Assembly: GCA_937873245.1 (NCBI GenBank)
Contig: CALMVY010000054.1
Coordinates: 1-5,892 of the forward strand
DNA length: 5,892 nucleotides
Source: an uncultured Arthrobacter sp.
GTDB taxonomy: Bacteria > Actinomycetota > Actinomycetes > Actinomycetales > Micrococcaceae
Reading direction: 5' to 3'
The notes beneath the pieces were generated by a model that ran no database searches, was not told the DNA's origin, and saw nothing but the letters and a program-made list of their open reading frames with translations. This document shows, in pieces, positions 5,411-5,892 of the stretch; position 1 is the first letter of the stretch; each line of letters starts with the position of its first letter. Position numbers and translations under genes: made by a program.

Positions 5411-5892
5411 ATGAACATGAAATCACTACTCAGCGACGACGTTGTCGCCGTACGTGGCGTCCTCACCGATACACACCCGGTTGACTTCCATGCTCTTGGG
5501 CTCACCGGCGCAATTGACCGGCTGACCCTTCCCCTCCGCAAGCGCGGCATCGCGGTACATCTGGAGACTCCGCACCACGGGATGGAAGTGGACCGGCAGT
5601 CCGCAACTCTTCTGTACCGGGCGGCGCAGGAGCTCCTCAGCAATGCCCATAAATTCGCCCAGGCGTCAGCGGTGACGGTCCGGCTCGGTTGCGTCACCCA
5701 CGGCATGAGCCACGGCGTTCAGCTCAAAGTGGCCGACGACGGCGGTGGTTTCGACGTGCCGGCAGCCATGGTTGGCCGGCACGCCGGCATGGGGCTGCGA
5801 CTCATGCGCATGGCTGTAGGCGTTGCTGGCGGAGACGTGACCATCGAATCGTCCGCCGGCGCAGGAACCTGTGTGACGGTAACGCTGCCCCT
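5411..5892 (+). CDS. ATPase half of a NarL-type sensor histidine kinase, 5'-truncated and running off the window
   Basis: The frame gives 160 residues and continues past the window. It encodes the end of the dimerisation helix (V-R-G-V-L-T-D-T-H-P, 14-23) and a GHKL/HATPase_c domain. The ATP-site motifs are intact: N box E-L-L-S-N-A-H-K-F-A (74-83, Asn78), G1 D-D-G-G-G-F-D (109-115), G2 G-M-G-L-R-L (126-131) and G3 G-A-G-T (150-153). Spacing and motif wording match the NarL/DesK (HisKA_3) class. What is missing is everything before it: the sensor or membrane part and the H-D-x-x-Q helix with the phosphorylated histidine. The first in-frame ATG is 5411; no good ribosome binding site precedes it (AGGAAA at 5382-5387 is too far). 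It is therefore most likely a pseudogene remnant left by a rearrangement, less likely a stand-alone ATPase protein. A partner response regulator would be expected downstream. Confidence 0.8.
   Translation, partial: MNMKSLLSDDVVAVRGVLTDTHPVDFHALGLTGAIDRLTLPLRKRGIAVHLETPHHGMEVDRQSATLLYRAAQELLSNAHKFAQASAVTVRLGCVTHGMSHGVQLKVADDGGGFDVPAAMVGRHAGMGLRLMRMAVGVAGGDVTIESSAGAGTCVTVTLP

Noticed and set aside
5388..5414. Eight-codon frame with AGGAAA before it, overlapping the kinase ATG as ATGA
   Set aside because: Could be a translational coupling leader, but the AGGAAA abuts its ATG with no spacer, so chance is more likely.
5305..5706. 133-aa minus-strand frame at the right end
   Set aside because: It is antisense to the kinase ATPase domain, whose N, G1, G2 and G3 motifs leave no doubt about the coding strand.
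1..5892. CRISPR array, insertion sequence, integrase or rRNA/tRNA gene
   Set aside because: No regularly spaced repeats, transposase or recombinase motifs, or structured RNA genes were seen on either strand.

Overview
The window looks like the chromosome of a high-GC Gram-positive bacterium (Actinomycetota, plausibly an Arthrobacter-like Micrococcaceae). This rests on GC-rich codon use, Ala/Gly/Arg-rich proteins, TANNNT boxes placed six bases before start codons as in leaderless transcripts, and the gene types present. No taxonomic search was possible.

Left part (1-2176), ordinary chromosome: the C-terminal tail of a small membrane protein (DUF998-like) converges on a winged-helix ArsR-type regulator on the minus strand. 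The regulator is divergent from a 416-aa MFS efflux-type transporter. The 74-base gap between regulator and transporter carries a perfect 8-bp inverted repeat (878-898), the obvious candidate operator. The pair reads as a repressor/exporter module.

Middle part (2177 to about 5410), accessory in character: a strong hairpin closes the transporter gene. Next is a minus-strand gene for a 123-aa unrecognised protein with a run of 12 glycines. A long divergent intergenic region with several hairpins follows. Then comes a large gene (737 or 749 aa) whose product appears to join an Mrr-like PD-(D/E)XK nuclease domain, a winged-helix-like middle, a helical region and a PIN-like nuclease domain. I do not recognise this architecture as a named system. 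A single-gene or two-gene defence element is a reasonable hypothesis, but nothing in the sequence proves it. The segment looks less GC-biased than the transporter gene (by eye, not computed).

Right end (5324-5892): reading onward in the same frame as the nuclease gene, a partial gene encodes the ATPase half of a NarL-type sensor histidine kinase. Its N, G1, G2 and G3 motifs are intact, but the sensor and the phospho-accepting histidine helix are missing. It therefore looks 5'-truncated, probably at the right junction of the inserted or rearranged segment. The gene runs off the window.
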